Source: Paractinoplanes pyxinae
Lineage (GTDB): Bacteria > Actinomycetota > Actinomycetes > Mycobacteriales > Micromonosporaceae
Length of the DNA: 64,000 bases
Assembly (NCBI RefSeq): GCF_026626335.1
Contig: NZ_JAPNTZ010000004.1
Location: 599,340 to 663,339, forward strand
Direction: 5' to 3'
Below are positions 33,349 through 41,567 of this stretch, one piece after another. The translations under genes and the position numbers were made by a program. Within the stretch, counting starts at the first letter, position 1. The number at the start of each line of letters is the position of its first letter. Under the pieces are notes generated by a model. It made no database searches and was not told the origin of the DNA. It saw nothing but the letters and a program-made list of their open reading frames with translations.

Positions 33349-34677
33349 ATGAATCGGCGTAATTTCCTCGGTCTTGGTGTGGGCGCCGGCGCGGCCGCCG
33401 CGCTCGCGGCCTGCGGCAGTTCGGGCCCCAGCGGCGGCAGCAGCAGCGGCGGAAGTTCCGGTGGCGGGGGCGCGGCCTCCTACTGGTCGCTGAGCGGCCC
33501 GCCCGGCGAGCCCGTCCGCCAGGCCGCGATCGACCGGTTCAACAAGGCCAACCCGGACAGCAAGATCACCCCCACCTTCTTCCAGAACGACGCGTACAAG
33601 CAGAAGATCAAGACCTCGCTCGGCGCCAACCAGGGCCCGACGATGATCTGGGGCTGGGGCGGCGGCGGCCTCAAGGAGTACGTCGACTCGAACCTGGTGG
33701 AAGACCTGACCGGCTGGCTGGGCGAGAACGCCGCGGTGAAGGACAAGATCCTCGCCTCGTCGTTCGGCGCCGCCACGGTCAACGGCAAGATCTACGCGCT
33801 GCCGGTCGAGACGGTCCAGCCGATCGTGCTGTTCTACAACAAGAAGGTCTTCGAGAAGGTCGGCGTGCAGCCCCCGCAGTCGTGGGGCGAGATCATGGCG
33901 CTGGTGCCGAAGTTCAATGCGGCCAAGATCGCTCCGTTCTCGCTCGGCGGTCAGTCGCGCTGGACGAACATGATGTGGCTCGAGTTCCTGCTCGACCGCA
34001 CGGCCGGTTCCGAGGTGTTCGACCGGGTGTTCGCGGGTGAGAAGGACGCCTGGAGCGACCCGGCCGTGCTGGACATGCTGACCAAGATCCAGGATCTGGT
34101 GAAGGCCAACGGGTTCCAGAAGGGCTTCTCGTCGACCACGGCCGACTCGAACGCCGACCAGGCGCTGCTCTACACGGGCAAGGCCGCGATGATGCTGCAC
34201 GGTTCGTGGTCGTACGGCATCCAGGTCTCCAACGGCGGCAACTTCGTCAAGGACGGCGGGCTGGGCTGGATGAACTTCCCGGCCGTCGAGGGCGGCAAGG
34301 GCGACCCGTCGAACACCGTGGGCAACCCGGGTCAGTACCTCTCGATCTCGTCCAAGGCGACCGCCGAGGCCAAGGACGTCGCCAAGAAGTTCTTCTCGAC
34401 CACTCTGGTCGACGACGACGAGAAGGCGGGCTGGGTCAAGTCGGGTGGCGTCCCGGTGCTCAAGAACAGCGAAAGCCTCTTCACCGGTGGCGACGCGCAG
34501 TTCCTGAAGGACATGGCCGGCATCGCCAACGGCGCGAAGGTGTTCGCGCAGTCGTGGGACCAGGCGCTGAGCCCGACCGCGGCCGAGACGCTGCTGGACA
34601 ACATCGCCAAGCTGTTCCAGTTGCAGGTCAGCCCGCAGCAGTGGGTGGACAGCATGAACGGGGTCATCGGGAAGTGA
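33349..34677 (+). CDS. Sugar ABC transporter binding lipoprotein (xylo-oligosaccharide)
   Basis: A 442-residue extracellular solute-binding protein, family 1. The N-terminus has NRRNFLGLGVGAGAAAALAAC, combining a twin-arginine-like RR with a lipobox Cys (about residue 22), then a Ser/Gly-rich tether. The body shows the type B solute-binding pattern (YWSLSGPPGEPVRQAAIDRFNK, PSNTVGNPGQYLSIS). Sugar identity is inferred from the GH120 enzyme downstream. ATG 33349 is chosen, GTG 33346 being immediately adjacent. The stop overlaps the GTG of the first permease (GTGA at 34674-34677). Confidence 0.92.
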   Translation: MNRRNFLGLGVGAGAAAALAACGSSGPSGGSSSGGSSGGGGAASYWSLSGPPGEPVRQAAIDRFNKANPDSKITPTFFQNDAYKQKIKTSLGANQGPTMIWGWGGGGLKEYVDSNLVEDLTGWLGENAAVKDKILASSFGAATVNGKIYALPVETVQPIVLFYNKKVFEKVGVQPPQSWGEIMALVPKFNAAKIAPFSLGGQSRWTNMMWLEFLLDRTAGSEVFDRVFAGEKDAWSDPAVLDMLTKIQDLVKANGFQKGFSSTTADSNADQALLYTGKAAMMLHGSWSYGIQVSNGGNFVKDGGLGWMNFPAVEGGKGDPSNTVGNPGQYLSISSKATAEAKDVAKKFFSTTLVDDDEKAGWVKSGGVPVLKNSESLFTGGDAQFLKDMAGIANGAKVFAQSWDQALSPTAAETLLDNIAKLFQLQVSPQQWVDSMNGVIGK

Positions 34678-35561
34678 CCGCCGCGGCCCAGCGGGTGCGG
34701 GGTGGCAACGTCGCGTGGATGGCCCTGCCCGCGTTCCTCATGTTCCTCGCCTTCGGCGTCGTGCCGCTGCTGGGCGTCCTGGCCCTCAGCTTCACGACGT
34801 GGAACGGCATCGGCGAGATCGTCCCGTCCGGGACGACCAGCTGGCGCGCGACACTGAGCGATCCCGGTCTGCCCCACGCCCTCTGGGTCACGTTCCTCAT
34901 CATGGCGCTGTCGTGGGCGGTGCAGACGCCGATGTCGATCCTGATCGGCGTCTTCATCGCCGGCCGCAAGCGCTACCGCGAGTTCCTGGCGGTGCTGTTC
35001 TTCATCCCGCTGCTGCTGAGTTCGGCCGCGATCGCCATCACGTACAAGTCGCTGCTCGACCCCAGCTTCGGCCTGGGCAGCGGCCTGGGCATCGACGCGC
35101 TCAACCAGGACTGGCTCGGCAACGCCACCCTGGCCATGGCGACGCTGATCTTCATCGTGTCCTGGCAGTTCATCCCGTTCCACTCGCTGATCTACCAGGG
35201 CGCCGTACGGCAGATTCCCACTTCCATGTACGAGGCCGCGCAGATCGACGGGGCCGGTCGGTGGAAACAGTTCTGGAGCATCACGCTGCCCCAGCTGAAG
35301 TACACGATCATCACGTCGTCCACGCTGATGGTGGTCGGGTCGCTGACCTTCTTCGACCTGATCTACGTGCTCACCGCCGGCGGCCCCGGCGACGCCACCC
35401 GCGCCCTGGCCCTGCTCATGTACCAGCAGGGCTTCCAGGCCAACCTGATGGGCCCGGCCAGCGCCATCGCCGTCATCCTGGTCCTGGTCGGACTCGTGCT
35501 CTCGCTGGTGCTGCGGCGCCTCGGCGGCCGGGCCGACGAGAGCCAGCTGGAAGGGGCCTGA
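34674..35561 (+). CDS. Sugar ABC transporter permease (MalF-like)
   Basis: A 295-residue permease with six predicted membrane helices and the EAA coupling loop YEAAQIDGAGRWKQFWSITLP. The first helix (WMALPAFLMFLAFGVVPLL) follows a short basic N-terminus. It pairs with the permease at 35563, 1 bp after its stop codon. The operon has no ATPase gene; like most actinomycete CUT1 importers it probably shares a remotely encoded MsiK-type ATPase. Start GTG 34674 overlaps the preceding stop. Confidence 0.93.
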   Translation: MTAAAQRVRGGNVAWMALPAFLMFLAFGVVPLLGVLALSFTTWNGIGEIVPSGTTSWRATLSDPGLPHALWVTFLIMALSWAVQTPMSILIGVFIAGRKRYREFLAVLFFIPLLLSSAAIAITYKSLLDPSFGLGSGLGIDALNQDWLGNATLAMATLIFIVSWQFIPFHSLIYQGAVRQIPTSMYEAAQIDGAGRWKQFWSITLPQLKYTIITSSTLMVVGSLTFFDLIYVLTAGGPGDATRALALLMYQQGFQANLMGPASAIAVILVLVGLVLSLVLRRLGGRADESQLEGA

Positions 35562-35562
35562 C

Positions 35563-36390
35563 ATGGCGCGCCTGCTCCGGTTCAACTGGCTCGGCGGCAC
35601 GTTCGCCTGGGTGTGGCTGCTGGTCGTGATGATCCCGCTCTACTGGATCGTCATCACCAGCTTCAAGACCCAGGCCAACTACTTCGTCACGAACCCTCTC
35701 GCGCCGCCGACCGACCTGACGTTCGAGAACTACAAGACGGTCATCGACAACGACTTCGTCCGGTACTTCCTCAACAGCGTCGTGGTCACCGTCGGGGCGG
35801 TCATCCCGGCCACAGTCATCAGCTTCATGGCTGCGTACGCCATCGTCCGCGGCGCCGGCAGCCGGCTGCTCAAGGCCGTCAACGGCTTGTTCCTGCTCGG
35901 CCTGGCCATCCCGCTGCAGGCGGTGATCATTCCGGTCTACCTGATCATCATCCGGCTCAAGATGTACGACACACTGGGCGCGATCATCCTGCCGTCGATC
36001 GCCTTCGCCATCCCGCTCTCGGTGCTGGTGCTGTCGAACTTCATCCGCGACGTGCCCAAGGAACTGTTCGAGTCGATGCGGATGGACGGCGCCAGCGAGT
36101 GGGGCACGTTGTGGCGCCTCGCCTTCCCGCTGACCCGGCCCGCCCTGGTCACCGTGGTCATCTACAACGGACTGGGCATCTGGAACGGGTTCCTGCTGCC
36201 GCTGGTGCTCACCCAGAGCCCCGACCAGCGCACCATCCCGCTCGCACTGGCCAGCTTCCAGGGCCAGTTCGGCGTCAACATCCCCGCGATCGCCGCCTCG
36301 GTCGTGCTCACCACCGTCCCCATCGTCCTGCTGTACGCCATCGGCCGCCGCCAGCTGCTCAGCGGCCTCACCGCCGGCTTCGGCAAGTAA
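35563..36390 (+). CDS. Sugar ABC transporter permease (MalG-like)
   Basis: A 275-residue permease with about six membrane helices and the EAA loop FESMRMDGASEWGTLWRLAFP. Its N-terminus (FAWVWLLVVMIPLYWIVITSFKTQ) and C-terminal segment (LPLVLTQSPDQRTIPLALASFQGQF) are the usual MalG-family landmarks. It completes the heterodimeric channel with the upstream permease and is followed 27 bp later by the GH120 gene, so import and hydrolysis are coupled. Confidence 0.93.
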   Translation: MARLLRFNWLGGTFAWVWLLVVMIPLYWIVITSFKTQANYFVTNPLAPPTDLTFENYKTVIDNDFVRYFLNSVVVTVGAVIPATVISFMAAYAIVRGAGSRLLKAVNGLFLLGLAIPLQAVIIPVYLIIIRLKMYDTLGAIILPSIAFAIPLSVLVLSNFIRDVPKELFESMRMDGASEWGTLWRLAFPLTRPALVTVVIYNGLGIWNGFLLPLVLTQSPDQRTIPLALASFQGQFGVNIPAIAASVVLTTVPIVLLYAIGRRQLLSGLTAGFGK

Positions 36391-36417
36391 CTCCGGCTCT
36401 CAGAAAGGGCTTTCTCG

Positions 36418-38382
36418 ATGACGTTCGAGTACCACGTGGCCACCAGCGGGTCCGACACCGCTTCCGGATCGGCCGACCAGCCGTTCCGGACGATCAACCA
36501 CGCGGCCGCCGTCGCGCAGGCCGGCGACACCGTGACCGTGCACGGCGGCGAGTACCGCGAGTGGGTCAAGCCCCGCCGCGGCGGCCTCAGCGACACGCGC
36601 CGCATCACCTACCGCGCGGCGCCGGGCGAGCACGTCGTCATCAAGGGCTCCGAGCGGATCACCGGCTGGGAGAACGACGGCGGCACGGTGTGGAAGGTGA
36701 CCGTTCCCAACACGGTGTTCGGCGATTTCAACCCGTACGCCGAGGAGGTGGCGGGGGACTGGATCGTGTACGGCGAGAAGGCGCCCCGAAGGCACCTGGG
36801 TGATGTCTACCTCGACGGGCTGAGCTTCTATGAAGTGGGCAGCCGGGCCGAGGTTGACGCGCCGACACGTCGTACGGAAATTCTCGACAATTGGACCACG
36901 ACCACCGACACCGTTCGCAATCCCGAGCAGACGCTGTACGTGTGGTTCGCGTCGGTCGCCGAGGACGCGACGACCATCTGGGCCAATTTCCAGGACGCCG
37001 ACCCCAACTCGGCGCTGGTCGAGATCAACGTGCGCCGCTCGGTCTTCTACCCGGTCGCGCCGCACCTCGACTACATCACCGTGCGCGGTTTCGAATTGGC
37101 GCAGGCGGCCACCCCGTGGACACCGCCGACGGCCGACCAGCCCGGGCTCATCGGGCCCAACTGGTCGAAGGGCTGGATCATCGAGGACAACGTCATCCAC
37201 GACGCCAAGACCTCGGCCATCAGCATCGGCAAAGAGGCCTCGACCGGCCACAACTACTCGACCGAGCGCGGCGACAAGCCCGGCTATCAGTACCAGCTGG
37301 AATCGGTGTTCTCGGCCCGGCAGATCGGCTGGGACAAGGAGCACATCGGCTCGCACGTCATTCGCCGCAACACCATTTTCGACTGCGGCCAGAACGGCAT
37401 CGTCGGGCACCTCGGCTGTGTGTTCTCGACCATCGAGGACAACCACATCTACAACATCGCGCTCAAGCGGGAGTTCTACGGCTACGAGATCGGCGGCATC
37501 AAACTGCACGCCGCCATCGACGTCGAGATCCGGCACAACCGCATTCACGACTGCTCGCTCGGCCTGTGGCTCGACTGGCAGACGCAGGGCACGCGCATCA
37601 GCCGCAATGTGTTCTATCACAACAGCCGCGACGCCTTCATCGAAGTGAGCCACGGCCCGTACCTGGTCGAGCACAACGTCTTCGCCTCGCCGGCCGCCAT
37701 CGAACTGTTCAGCCAGGGCGGCGCGTTCGTGAACAACCTGATCGCGGGCACGGTGCGCGTCGAGGCCGTCATGGACAGGGCGACCCCGTACCACCGCCCG
37801 CACAGCACGCAGGTCGCCGGTTACGCGTACATCCGGGCCGGCGACGACCGCTGGTTCGGCAACCTGTTCGTCGGGGGAGACGCTTCCCGCGCGTACGGGT
37901 CGGAGGCCGAAGGGTCGGAGCCGGCGTTCAGCGGCACGTCGGCCTACAACGGCTACCCCGTCTCGTTCGACGACTACCGCGCCCGCATCGAGTCCCAGCC
38001 GCCGGGCGACCACCAGCGTTACCTGACGGTGCAGCAGCCGGTGTGGACCCGGGCCAACGTGTACGCGGCCGGAGCCCAGCCCTTCGACGGCGAGAACGAC
38101 CCGGTCGTCGTGCCCACCGGTTCGGTGACGGTGACCGACGAGGGCGACACCGTCCACCTGGTCACCACGCTGCCGGCCGAGTTCGACACCGTCCGTCTGG
38201 CCCCCGTCTCGGGCCTCGACCTGGAACGGGTCCGCTTCGCCGACGCCGAGTTCGAGGAGCGCGACGGCACCCCCGCCGTCCTCGACCGCGACCTGCTGGG
38301 CGCCCCCAAGCAGACGGGCGACTTCCCGGCCGGCCCGATCGCCACCCTCGCCTCCGGAGAGGCCACCACCCGCATCTGGTGA
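36418..38382 (+). CDS. GH120 beta-xylosidase (right-handed beta-helix)
   Basis: A 654-residue intracellular beta-helix enzyme. The sequence closely follows the pattern I know for Thermoanaerobacterium XylC: EYHVATSGSD, EWVKPRRGGLSDTRRITY, ADQPGLIGPNWSKGWIIEDN, YGYEIGGIKLHAAIDVEIRHN and LGLWLDWQTQGTR. The XylC nucleophile (Asp) and acid/base (Glu) are 23 residues apart; here Asp386 (LWLDWQ) and Glu409 (FIEVSHGP) keep that spacing. It would split imported xylo-oligosaccharides to xylose. No signal peptide is present. GAAAGG precedes ATG 36418. The ABC genes are directly upstream. Confidence 0.9.
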   Translation: MTFEYHVATSGSDTASGSADQPFRTINHAAAVAQAGDTVTVHGGEYREWVKPRRGGLSDTRRITYRAAPGEHVVIKGSERITGWENDGGTVWKVTVPNTVFGDFNPYAEEVAGDWIVYGEKAPRRHLGDVYLDGLSFYEVGSRAEVDAPTRRTEILDNWTTTTDTVRNPEQTLYVWFASVAEDATTIWANFQDADPNSALVEINVRRSVFYPVAPHLDYITVRGFELAQAATPWTPPTADQPGLIGPNWSKGWIIEDNVIHDAKTSAISIGKEASTGHNYSTERGDKPGYQYQLESVFSARQIGWDKEHIGSHVIRRNTIFDCGQNGIVGHLGCVFSTIEDNHIYNIALKREFYGYEIGGIKLHAAIDVEIRHNRIHDCSLGLWLDWQTQGTRISRNVFYHNSRDAFIEVSHGPYLVEHNVFASPAAIELFSQGGAFVNNLIAGTVRVEAVMDRATPYHRPHSTQVAGYAYIRAGDDRWFGNLFVGGDASRAYGSEAEGSEPAFSGTSAYNGYPVSFDDYRARIESQPPGDHQRYLTVQQPVWTRANVYAAGAQPFDGENDPVVVPTGSVTVTDEGDTVHLVTTLPAEFDTVRLAPVSGLDLERVRFADAEFEERDGTPAVLDRDLLGAPKQTGDFPAGPIATLASGEATTRIW

Positions 38383-38386
38383 CGCG

Positions 38387-38809
38387 TCAGAGGGCGCGGC
38401 CGCCCGTGGCCGCGCCCTCCAAGACGTCTCTGATCTCCACGATGCCGCGTTCGACACGTCCCCGAACGACGCCGGCGAGCTCGTGCGGCAGGACGTCGGT
38501 CGTCCACACGACGCGGCTCCGATCGCCCTCGTCGAACACCTGAAAAGCGGCGTGGTGATAGGTCAGCGGCAGCCGCTGGCCCCCGGTCACCGTGTACGCC
38601 ATCCGCCGGATCGTGTGGTCGACAGCCAGAATGAGTTCCCGCACCTCGGCGCCGTCCGGCATCGTCAGGATGCGGACGTCCCCCTCGATCCGGGCGTCGG
38701 CCACCCGCCCCGGCAACAGCCGGCGGTGCACCGCACCCACGTCGGCGATGGCCTCCCACACTTGCGGCGCGGGGGAGTCGACCAGAACCTCGACACAGAC
38801 AGTGGCCAC
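38387..38809 (-). CDS. SRPBCC-family protein (START/polyketide cyclase-like)
   Basis: A 140-residue START/Bet v1-like hydrophobic-ligand protein. The opening EVLVDSPAPQVWEAIADVGAVHRRLLPG and the C-terminal helix ELAGVVRGRVERGIVEIRDVLEG are typical of SRPBCC proteins. They bind small hydrophobic molecules or catalyse simple cyclisations; no catalytic set is evident. It converges on the GH120 gene, four bases away, and is divergent from the GNAT gene at 38941. Confidence 0.82.
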   Translation of the reverse strand: MATVCVEVLVDSPAPQVWEAIADVGAVHRRLLPGRVADARIEGDVRILTMPDGAEVRELILAVDHTIRRMAYTVTGGQRLPLTYHHAAFQVFDEGDRSRVVWTTDVLPHELAGVVRGRVERGIVEIRDVLEGAATGGRAL

Positions 38810-38940
38810 GTCGACATTGGACCACGGATCGGGTGGCCGTCGCCGACCGCGCCGCCCGCCCTCACGCGCCAGTTCGGGGACGAGTACACCGCCTATCGCC
38901 GGAACGTTCCGGGGTGGGTGCCCCGAATTAGGCTGAGGCG

Positions 38941-39360
38941 ATGATCGTACGGGCGGTGGGGCCTTCGGAATTGGCCGCTGTGCTGAAGTTCTGGTCGGTG
39001 GCGGCCGAGAACAGCAGCCGGCCGGCGGACACGGCGGCCGCGGTCGAGGCGTTGGTGGCGCGCGATCCCTCCGCCTTGATCGTCGCGGTGGACGACGGGG
39101 AGATCGTCGGCACGGTGATTGCGGGATGGGACGGGTGGCGCTGCCACATCTACCGGCTGGCGGTGGCGCCGGACCGGCGGCGGGCCGGCATCGGCAGCCG
39201 GTTGATCGCCGCGGCCGAGGAACGGTTCCGGGCTCTGGGCGCCATCCGGGTCGACGCGATGGTGCTCGACGGGAACGACGGTGCGCACGGCGCCTGGGCC
39301 GCGCACGGCTACCGCCAGCAGGGCGACTGGTCGCGCTGGGTGAAGCCGCTCAAGCCTTGA
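38941..39360 (+). CDS. GNAT-family N-acetyltransferase
   Basis: A 139-residue acetyltransferase with a single GNAT fold. The acetyl-CoA loop motif RRRAGIGSRL follows strand beta-4 (YRLAVAP), and FRALGAIRVDAMVLDGNDGAHGAWAAHGYR forms the C-terminal half, ending in the usual A-x-x-GY. Substrate unknown. The gene ends inside the 3' end of the STAS gene on the opposite strand (11-bp overlap). Confidence 0.9.
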   Translation: MIVRAVGPSELAAVLKFWSVAAENSSRPADTAAAVEALVARDPSALIVAVDDGEIVGTVIAGWDGWRCHIYRLAVAPDRRRAGIGSRLIAAAEERFRALGAIRVDAMVLDGNDGAHGAWAAHGYRQQGDWSRWVKPLKP

Positions 39361-39613
39361 CGTAGTCGACGCCGACCAGGGTCAACAGGCGGCGCAGGTG
39401 CCGCGACGGCTGTTCCAGGCGCACCGGCTGTCCCTGTCTTCGCCGCAGATCGGCCGTTCGGGCCAGCGCGCGGAGGCCGGCGCCGTCGATGAAGACGAGC
39501 TCACTGAGGTTGATCGTGAGGTCGCTCTCCGTGTGCATGGCACGCTCCAGCGCCTGCTCGAAACTGTCGCGGGTGGCCAGATCGATTTCTCCTCGTACGT
39601 GAAGTGTCGCCAT
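39350..39613 (-). CDS. STAS-domain protein lacking the phosphorylatable serine
   Basis: An 87-residue SpoIIAA-like STAS protein: beta-strand LHVRGEIDLATR, helix, then LVFIDGAGLRALARTADL. In anti-anti-sigma factors the conserved motif is D-S-S-G-L, with the first Ser phosphorylated by a partner kinase; here it reads D-G-A-G-L (residues 43-47), so the acceptor Ser and its neighbour are replaced. It may bind constitutively or act in another signalling role. No kinase gene adjoins it. Overlaps the GNAT gene tail. Confidence 0.85.
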   Translation of the reverse strand: MATLHVRGEIDLATRDSFEQALERAMHTESDLTINLSELVFIDGAGLRALARTADLRRRQGQPVRLEQPSRHLRRLLTLVGVDYVKA

Positions 39614-39643
39614 GCAGCATCAGCGCGCGAGCCCGCTCCGCTG

Positions 39644-40276
39644 TTACAGCAGCGCGTCGATGAACATCCGGGCCAGCCATTTCTCGTACTCGTCGAGCGT
39701 CCAGCCACGGTCGGTGACCAGCAGTTCGTAGACCTCGGGGGCGATCAGCGTCCAGACGATGTCGGTGGCCTTGGCCGGGTCGAGGCCCGGGCGCAGGCCG
39801 CCGATGGCGACGAGCTGGCCGACGACGGAGCCGGCGCCGAAGGTGCGTTCCCGGTTGATGGTCTCGCGGAACTCGGCCAGCACGGGGTCGCCGCTGCGGG
39901 CGGCGGCGAGCAGTTTGGCCAGCAGCGGGCCGGTGCGTTCGCTGACCCCTCGTGCGGCGTACGCGTAACGGGTGAGCTTGTCCTGCGGGGTGGTCGCGGC
40001 GAGGACGGCCCGGATCTCGGGGCGGTCGATCATGGGGATGGGCTCGTCGTCGCCGGCCAGGGTGACGTCGTACACGTCCTTGATCAGGGCCGCCTTGGTG
40101 CCGAACGTCTTGTAGACCGTCTCGGCCGAGACGCCGGCCCGGGTGGCCACGTCGCGCATGGTGACCGCGATGGGGCCGCGTTCCACCAGCAGGTCGCGGG
40201 CCGCGTCGAGCACGCGCCGGCGGGTGAGCCGGGCCTGCTCGGTCCGGCGGGTGTTGTCGTATGCACGACGCGTCAT
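39644..40276 (-). CDS. TetR-family regulator
   Basis: A 210-residue TetR-type repressor. The N-terminal helix-turn-helix is canonical (RRRVLDAARDLLVERGPIAVTMRDVATRAGVSAETVYKTFGTKAAL). The C-terminal ligand pocket is all-helical. It diverges from the SnoaL-like gene at 40341; the 64-bp interval holds two dyads (40293-40303 and 40314-40322) spaced two helical turns apart, a plausible operator for both genes. Ligand unknown; the partner enzyme suggests a small aromatic or polyketide-like compound. Confidence 0.92.
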   Translation of the reverse strand: MTRRAYDNTRRTEQARLTRRRVLDAARDLLVERGPIAVTMRDVATRAGVSAETVYKTFGTKAALIKDVYDVTLAGDDEPIPMIDRPEIRAVLAATTPQDKLTRYAYAARGVSERTGPLLAKLLAAARSGDPVLAEFRETINRERTFGAGSVVGQLVAIGGLRPGLDPAKATDIVWTLIAPEVYELLVTDRGWTLDEYEKWLARMFIDALL

Positions 40277-40292
40277 TGATTACCGCCCACTG

Positions 40293-40322
40293 GTATCGAA
40301 TACTTCTCCACTGTATCCGATA
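40293..40322. promoter_or_regulatory. Double TetR-type operator
   Basis: Two dyads lie in the divergent interval: GTATCGAATAC (40293-40303) and TATCCGATA (40314-40322). Their centres are 20 bp apart, about two helical turns, so two dimers could bind the same face. Both use the GTATC/GATAC half-site. Confidence 0.65.
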
Positions 40323-40340
40323 TCGCTCCGTGGAGGAATC

Positions 40341-40859
40341 ATGCGCACCATCGACACCGAGGCCTGCATCCGATCCATGACGATCATGGCGTCCGGCAAC
40401 CTCGACGAGCTGGCCCAGGTCGTACACCCGCAAGCAACGAACCGCGAAGCGAAGGACGAGCCCCCGGCCTGCCGCGGCGAGGGCCCGGCCGCGTTCGCCG
40501 CCACCGCCCACTGGCTGCGGGAGGGGTTCGCCGACCTGGCCTTCGAAATCCACGACGTCGTCTCCGACGGCGACCTGGTAGCCGTGCACTGCACGATGTC
40601 CGGCCGCCAGACCGGCCCCTTCATCTCCTACAACGAGCGCGGCGAGGTCGCCCAGGCCATGCCACCGACGGGCCGCACGTTCGCGATCACGCAGACCCAC
40701 TGGTTCCGCATGAGGGATGGCCTGGTCGCCGAGCATTGGGCCAACCGCGACGATTTCGGCATGGCCACCCAGCTGGGCTGGGTGCCCCCCACCCCAGCCT
40801 TCCTGTGGCGAATGTTCCGAGCCAAGCGCCAGGCCCTCCGGTCTACGCGACGGCGATGA
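40341..40859 (+). CDS. SnoaL-like / ester-cyclase-type protein
   Basis: A 172-residue alpha+beta-barrel protein of the SnoaL-like family. The motifs LDELAQVVHPQATNRE, LREGFADLAFEIHDVVSDGDLVAVHCTMSGRQTG and FRMRDGLVAEHWANRDDFGM are typical. Family members cyclise polyketides, hydrolyse small molecules or serve as binding proteins; a specific reaction is not evident. GGAGGA precedes ATG 40341. Divergent from the TetR repressor, its likely regulator. Its 3' end overlaps the CBS-BON gene by 17 bp. Confidence 0.85.
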   Translation: MRTIDTEACIRSMTIMASGNLDELAQVVHPQATNREAKDEPPACRGEGPAAFAATAHWLREGFADLAFEIHDVVSDGDLVAVHCTMSGRQTGPFISYNERGEVAQAMPPTGRTFAITQTHWFRMRDGLVAEHWANRDDFGMATQLGWVPPTPAFLWRMFRAKRQALRSTRRR

Positions 40860-41508
40860 TGGCGCCCGGGCCGGTGAGGCCGCTGTCGTCGAAGTCGTAG
40901 GTCAGGGCGTTGACGATGTCGGCGACGCCGGGCACCTGGCGGGCCAGGTGTTCGGCCCGGTCGGCGGCGGACCAGCGGTCGACCCGGCCGGTCAGGGTGA
41001 CCGTGCCGCGGTGAACCTCGGCGCCGACCGGTTCGAGGACCACCGAGAGGACGTCGCGGCGGATGTCGTCGTCGGGGCGAAGGTGGACCTTGAGCAGGTC
41101 GCCGCGGGTGACGATGCCGATCAGGCGGCCGGAGCCGTCGACCACGGGCAGCCGCTTCACTTTGTGGTCGTCGAGCGTACGGGCGGCCGCGGCGAGGGGC
41201 GTGCCGGCCGCCACCACGACCGGGGGCGTGCTCATCAGGTCGGCCGCCGTGCCCGCCGACGCCTTGGCGCGGCCGGTGCGGCGGCTGCGGCGTTCGAAGA
41301 GCCGCGGCTGGTCGTCGCCCGCGTACTGAATCTTGCGCAGCAGGTCCGTCTCGGAGACCACGCCGCTCACCCGGTGCTCCTCGTCCACCACCGGCACGGC
41401 GCTGAAGTGCCGCGCGATCAGCAGGTCGACCAGTTCTCGATAGGAGGCGGTCTCTCGCACGGACACGACCGCCTGGGTCATCACGTCGTCAACGGTCCAG
41501 GTCTTCAT
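40843..41508 (-). CDS. CBS-pair protein with BON domain
   Basis: A 221-residue protein with two CBS domains (about 1-60 and 85-145: VDDVMTQAVVSVRETASYREL, ADLMSTPPVVVAAGTPLAAAARTL) and a C-terminal BON domain (RDVLSVVLEPVGAEVHRGTVTLTGRVDRWS, then LARQVPGVADIVNALTY). CBS pairs bind adenosyl ligands; BON domains often contact membranes. The combination is common in actinomycetes and may sense energy charge. ATG 41508 follows GAGGAGG. It lies 60 bp after the antiporter stop on the same strand. Confidence 0.9.
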   Translation of the reverse strand: MKTWTVDDVMTQAVVSVRETASYRELVDLLIARHFSAVPVVDEEHRVSGVVSETDLLRKIQYAGDDQPRLFERRSRRTGRAKASAGTAADLMSTPPVVVAAGTPLAAAARTLDDHKVKRLPVVDGSGRLIGIVTRGDLLKVHLRPDDDIRRDVLSVVLEPVGAEVHRGTVTLTGRVDRWSAADRAEHLARQVPGVADIVNALTYDFDDSGLTGPGAIIAVA

Positions 41509-41567
41509 CTCGACCTCCTCGCCCTCGACGCTAGGCGGGCAGTGGTCCCGTCCGGCAGGGCCGAAGG

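Noticed and set aside
36891..38543. Open frame of 550 codons overlapping the GH120 gene in another frame
   Set aside because: Compositional shadow (Arg/His/Pro-rich); the GH120 frame keeps catalytic residues and family motifs throughout.
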